Assembly (NCBI GenBank): GCA_025667525.1
Contig: CM046878.1
Coordinates: forward strand, 512,128,274-512,192,273
Length of the DNA: 64,000 nucleotides
Direction of reading: 5' to 3'
Source: Glebionis coronaria
Lineage: Eukaryota; Streptophyta; Magnoliopsida; Asterales; Asteraceae
Below are positions 59,471-64,000 of this stretch, one piece after another. Positions within the stretch are counted from its first letter, which is position 1; each line of letters opens with the position of its first letter. The notes below the pieces were generated by a model. It was given only the letters and a program-made list of their open reading frames with translations. It was not told where the DNA came from and did not search any database. Both the position numbers and the translations under genes were made by a program.

Positions 59471-61129
59471 TAATGACCACACTTTTTTGCTCAGAGAGAA
59501 TGCATAAAGGGGTAAAACCCAGAAACAAAGATAGTATAGCACCATCCTGATCAACTACAAAAAAAAACTCAAAATAAAACCCCGAAATAAAACCCAGAAA
59601 CTGAAAAATTAATTAACATCACATGTGATAATATCAAATCCTTTAAATCGAAAGATCTGCTCTATTAGAGGTAATTATGATAATAAAGAATAAACTTAGA
59701 AATCCGACTCATGAAATAACTAAACAACAATTCAAAGAAAAACTATAAAAGAGATATGATAAGACTTACTAATGGTGCCACTTTTTAGAGATCCTTACTA
59801 TCGTCGCCTCAAAGCCGTTCAAAAGTAGATCTGTCGATCAAAAAGTAGATATGAGAGAGAGATCAGAGATAGATCTAATTGTGTGTATGTGGGGAGAGGG
59901 TGAGGAGAGATACACAATAAAGGAACTTAGGCCAGACCAATGAACAGGGAAAAAAACAACACACGGTTGAGATGTAGGTGTGATTGAAGAGGCCATACCA
60001 ATGAACAAGAAAGAAATAAAATCGAATGGTGTATAAGAAGGCATAAGTTTTTCTCTCACACATTTATATTGTATTTTAATGAGGTATTTTTACATCCCCT
60101 TATTGTATTAAGGGGGTAATGTACATAATATAAATATATTATTGAAATACATAAAACAAATAAATATTTTTATATGTTGTGCCGCTATAAGTCACGCTAT
60201 AAAAACGCTAAAGCTTCGCCTTAGCCGCTAAAACGTGTATCTTGGACATGTCGCAACGCCACGCTTCTCGATGTTTATAACCGATAAAGAAACTTGTATG
60301 GTGCGGTATTAATTACTACTGCTATCAATCTATTCTTTATTTATTTTTTTTAATAATAATTAATTGATAATAAAGTTTTTTTAAGCACGATGTTGGTGTT
60401 TTTTAAGCCTCTCAATGTACAAGTTTATTGTGTGGTTAAGCAAAACCAAACTTAATCGATAAGTCGAGTCGAACGAACTGATTGAACTTGAACTGATCAT
60501 TTTCGGTTCGGTTTTTAATTTTTTATATTTTTTTCAGTTTTGATTGGTTCGGTTTCGGGTTAAAAACACGAAATATATGCCTAAACTATATATTCAGTTC
60601 GGTTTTTCTTGTTTTGGTTCGGTTTTTGTTTTGCTCAATTTAGTTCGGTTCGATTTTCGGTTCATATTTTTTACAAAATCGTTTTCAGTTCGCATTTCCA
60701 TCATGTTTTCAATTTATTTGATTATTTTAGTTTCTATTTATATAATTTTATGACACTTTACTGATGTGTTCCATTCATTAAATGTTTAGACGATACAGGG
60801 TAGTTGATTTCAAGAAAAAAAATTTAAATTTTTTAGTCACTTGATATTTTTGTTTTGAAGACGCTCATTTAACTTTTGTCTATTTGCGTCTATGTCTATG
60901 TGATCTAAATTTTAAGTTTAAGTTTGTGCATGTTTAGCATGTTATTCGTGCTCGACCGACCCGTCTGTTTTGCAACGTGTAGAGATAACCACCAACGTCG
61001 CTAAAACCACCAAACCACCACGATGGGAATGTGGCCACAGTCACAACCAAAATTGTTGTCATGATCGTTTATGAGTCTGTACTTAGATCGCTCGAAGACC
61101 GCTGCTTACATGCTAGTTTATTTTTGATA
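59471..61129. other. No recognisable gene
   Basis: AT-rich. GGTTCGGTTTT motifs at about 60500-60660 resemble the interior of the MITE at 49859 but lack its ends. Short ORFs only. Confidence 0.4.
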
Positions 61130-61626
61130 AATGATCTCAAACACCTCAAAAATCAAGTCGAAAACTCGTCCTAGTATAGCCCCAACTTTTTGTTTCAAAA
61201 GTGTAAGAAAGTAACAAGTTTTCCTCAAATTTAAAGAAAACTGTTTAACAGTTGACAATTAATTATATTTTAACTACTCGATGATGTGTGCTACTGCTAC
61301 ATATTTTCTAACAATTTATCCATAATAGATTAGTTTGGTTCTACTTATAATATCATAAAAATCACAATCAAAATAGATTAGTCAATGATTGCAGATCACA
61401 AAAAATAATATAATTTGGGGCGGCTAATTAACAACTGAACACTACGTCAATCCTTCCATTATTGCAGTTTCTTAATCTTGTATGGAGTAATACAATAATC
61501 AATCATATGTAATAGTAATATGCATAGCATATGTCCCTACCTTTTTGTGCAATTCTCACATGTGCTCTATGCTATATTAACCAAGATGTACACACATTTT
61601 TGATGAAAGAAAAATTAATTGCAACC
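61130..61626 (+). promoter_or_regulatory. Right part of the upstream block and promoter of NPF gene 4
   Basis: Aligns with the promoter of gene 1 (CAATCAAAATAGATTAGTCAATGATTGCAGA near 61365, shown in part; TCCTTCCATTATTGC). It carries the MITE-free site near 61535. TATATTAA at 61573-61580 is the likely TATA box. Confidence 0.6.
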
Positions 61627-62560
61627 ATGAATGCAGAACATCTCCTATCATCATCTAGTGCAGTCACAAAAGGTGGCTGGACCACCTTCCCTTTTCTCAT
61701 AGGTAAATCCCCAATTAGTGTAACAACGTGTTTAACGATTATTAATTATTGATATAACTCATAAAGCCCTTTAATTTATTTATTGGATTGTACGTAGCAA
61801 CCATGGGGGCAATGACACTAGCTGCCGGAGGGTGGTCAAGCAATATTGTTGTGTATCTAATCGACGAGTTCAATGTCAAAAGCATCGATGCTGCTCAGAT
61901 CTCAAACATTGTCCATGGTAGCATGAACATGCTCCCAATTCTTGGTGCCATATTAGCCGACTCATTTTTTGGCCCGTTCATGGTTATTTTAGTTTCATGT
62001 GTTGTTTCCTTGGTGGGTACAGTACTTTTAACCCTCACAACAACACTAGGATCTCTAAAGCCAATTCCATGTGAAACTGGGTTGAGTGATCATTGTACTG
62101 GACCATCAAAATTTCAGCTCGGTATCATGTACATGATCTTAGCTCTCGCAAGCATTGGGGTGGGGGGTACATGCTACACATTAGCAGCATTGGGTGCAGA
62201 TCAATTCACCAAGCCGAGGCACCATGGCAGTTTCTTTAATTGGTATTTTTGTGCCATGTACATTGGAGCGCTTGGCAGTCTTGTAGGGATTATCTATATT
62301 GAAGACAACGTGAGTTGGGGATTGGGATTTGGACTATGTGTTGCAACAAATTTAATAGGGTTAGTGGTTTTTGTTTCAGGTAAGCCATACTATCGATTGG
62401 TCAAGCAAAAAGGTAGCCCGTTTACGAGGTTGGCTTGTGTTTTAGTAGCATCTTTCCGTAAAAGGAAAGTTTCTTTGTCACTTAAGAGTGAAGATTATTG
62501 TCAAGCGCCTGTGGACGGATTAATAGAGTTGGTTGGCTCAACTCCTACCAATAGCTTCAA
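61627..62560 (+). CDS. NRT1/PTR family (NPF2/NAXT-like) transporter, exons 1-2 only (continues past window)
   Basis: Exon 1 61627-61702 and exon 2 61798-62560 join with GT-AG ends. Exon 2 has exactly the length (763) and phase of gene 1. About 24 differences in 253 residues by eye, so roughly 90% protein identity to gene 1. It covers helices 1-6 and the start of the central loop (SPFTRLACVLVASFRKRK). Glu is kept in IDEFNVKSI where gene 1 has Val. GTCYTL replaces GTRYTL, losing an Arg found in gene 1. Exon 3 should lie right of the window, so I cannot say whether the gene is intact. No stop or shift is seen in the visible part. Confidence 0.85.
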
Positions 62561-62856
62561 GTAAGTGTCTAACAAGCTTTTTTTGCATTAGCATGATGCG
62601 GTCGATGGATCATCAATTTTTTTTCTGAGTAATAATGATATTTTCGAGTTTTACAATGCTCGTTGGGATGGGGGCAGAGAGAGGGAGCCAGGATTTAGGA
62701 TTAAGGGGGGCGTAAAATACGAGTAGTAACATAAAGTTATATATTGTCAAAGTATCAAAATCTAAATGATCTTGAACATTATAACTAACATTAGGGTTAA
62801 ATTCGTCACAATGTAAAATATAGAAAGGCCTATATCAAAACAAGGCATATGACTTA

Positions 62857-63017
62857 CGGGGTGTGTTTTTTTCTTGTTGTGCCTCTTAGTGGGAAGAGTT
62901 ATGGGAACAAATCTCTTTCAACCACTTGTTACACACTCGCATAAAAAAACTCTATCTTCCCACTAAGAGACTAATTAAAAGGCTTATATGGTACCACTTA
63001 AAAAAGTAAACAAACCC
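62857..63017. mobile_element. Probable Tourist/Harbinger MITE
   Basis: Flanked by TTA on both sides (62854-62856, 63018-63020). Right end inverted reads GGGTTTGTTTACTTTTTT, left end CGGGGTGTGTTTTTTTC. A perfect 15-base inverted repeat CTCTTAGTGGGAAGA lies inside (62883-62897, 62955-62969). Confidence 0.55.
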
Positions 63018-63120
63018 TTACTTTACTATGCAAAGAACGGGCCACAAATAAACAAATTCCACATTGCTCGTCTTCTTCATCAAAAAACACCCCCATTGAA
63101 AGGTTTTTAAGCTAATGTTA

Positions 63121-63693
63121 GGCTGGGGGGAGTGGTAGAAAAAACCCACCCGTGGGTTACATGTGGCAAAAAGCCACGCGTGGGTTGCTAAGAAACCCAC
63201 CATCCCACCTCAAAAACCCACGCGTAGGTTGAGGGTCGCAGTGCAAAAAAAGTCGCTATAGGTGAGTTTCTCACCCTTCACAATACCCCAAATCTTTCTT
63301 TTTCATCCCCATTTAATTCTATATAATCCTCATTCACTTCTTTTTTTTTCATCTTCATCTTTTTTCTTTTCCACTCACAAAAAATCAACTTCTTCTCCCA
63401 TATGAGGTTTGGAGTGGTAGTTTTTTTTTTTTACTTTGTATGTTTTTATTTTTGGTATTTTACGTTTTTATTTACCCGTGTATTGTATTTTATTTTATGA
63501 TATAAAAGTTTTAATTTATAAATAAATAAGGTAAAAGTGATAGTGGAAAGATGAGGTGGAGGTGAGGTGCTGGTGGGTTTTTTTTCCTTAAGAACCTTGA
63601 AAGGTGAGTTTTGAGTGGGTTAGTGAGAGGAAAGAGAAAGCTGAGGTGGAGCTGACGTGGCGGTGGGATTTTATGTTACCACTCCCCCTAGCC
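63121..63693. mobile_element. PIF/Harbinger-type MITE
   Basis: Ends GGCTGGGGGGAGTGGTA and, inverted, GGCTAGGGGGAGTGGTA, flanked by TTA on both sides (63118-63120, 63694-63696). 573 bp, no transposase. GTGGGTT/AACCCAC motifs are clustered near the left end. Confidence 0.75.
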
Positions 63694-64000
63694 TTAGTTC
63701 ATAAAGTGTATGTGATTCGTCATCAAAGCAAACCAAGAGGTGTGTTGGCTGCAACAGTTAGGGGCAGTGCCGAACCCAGCGAGGAAACTAAGGTGGTTCT
63801 TTGATTTGATTTAGTTAAGACGAAAAATTCAACTGTTCAATCATATTGTGATCATTTCGGGGCGGGTCGGGTTATGTCTAATTAGAGGCAGTTTCATTGA
63901 TATAACAAAACTTCATCTATATAGTAATGCATAAAAAAAAGTTTACATCAATGACGACCTAGTCTTTCTAGTTACGTAACTTCAAATGGCTCATGTTGTA

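Larger units (their letters stand above)
62561..64000 (+). other. Intron 2 of NPF gene 4 (start only)
   Basis: Begins GTAAGT and is alignable with intron 2 of gene 1 for about 130 bases, then differs. It holds two Harbinger-type MITEs. No other gene seen to the window end. Confidence 0.65.

Noticed and set aside
1..64000. CRISPR array, operon, tRNA or rRNA genes
   Set aside because: No regularly spaced repeats, no operon-like gene packing and no cloverleaf or rRNA sequence seen; the window is plant nuclear DNA.

Overview
This is plant nuclear DNA. The evidence is spliced NRT1/PTR-family (NPF) transporter genes with GT-AG introns, four kinds of plant LTR retrotransposon (two Athila-type, one Tat-type, several Ty1/copia), a tRNA-derived SINE and hAT, PIF/Harbinger and Mutator-like MITEs. 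A eudicot is clear. Asteraceae is my best guess from the style of the Tat antisense ORF and of a zinc-knuckle LINE ORF1 fragment, but that is recognition rather than proof. No prokaryotic, organellar or RNA gene was found.

Layout. 1-13776: Athila-type Ty3/gypsy element A (+), its 5' LTR cut by the window edge, with an unusually long 3' LTR (9903-13776, TGAT...ATCA). It sits inside a Tat-lineage Ty3/gypsy element (-, 13777-21774). What remains of that host element is an antisense accessory ORF, a decayed pol with two RNase H regions, gag-protease and a 585-bp 5' LTR. 22465-23470 is a ghost of a Ty1/copia 3' end, and 23821-24889 is a Mutator-like MITE with TIRs of about 120 bp.

24.9-64 kb is a cluster of NPF2/NAXT-like transporter genes. 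It holds an intact three-exon gene (25891-31219), two orphan exon-1 relics (about 32.25 and 52.25 kb), a pseudogene (53116-55310) and the first two exons of a near-copy of the first gene (61627-62560, running out of the window). Each unit carries a related upstream block.

The cluster has been inflated by transposons. A Ty1/copia element (-, 33492-49795, TSD CCAAC) was itself split by a young Athila-type element B (+, 36930-46844, TSD CCAGT). A second copia fragment lies at about 57.8-59.5 kb. At least four hAT MITEs, two Harbinger MITEs, one SINE and one near-naked poly(A) insertion sit in promoters, introns and even on a splice donor. Paralogous empty sites inside the cluster confirm several of these insertions.

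The most interesting object is element B. Its single long ORF (1318 codons) fuses gag, zinc knuckle and protease directly to integrase. The reverse transcriptase and RNase H region, about 465 codons in element A, is removed cleanly and in frame. Yet the two LTRs differ at only about 8 bases in 1.76 kb and the TSD is perfect, so it moved recently and must have borrowed a reverse transcriptase. Elements A and B have unrelated LTRs but share conserved untranslated blocks downstream of integrase, including a hairpin whose stem is kept by compensatory changes. These are candidates for cis-acting RNA signals that would let one element serve the other.
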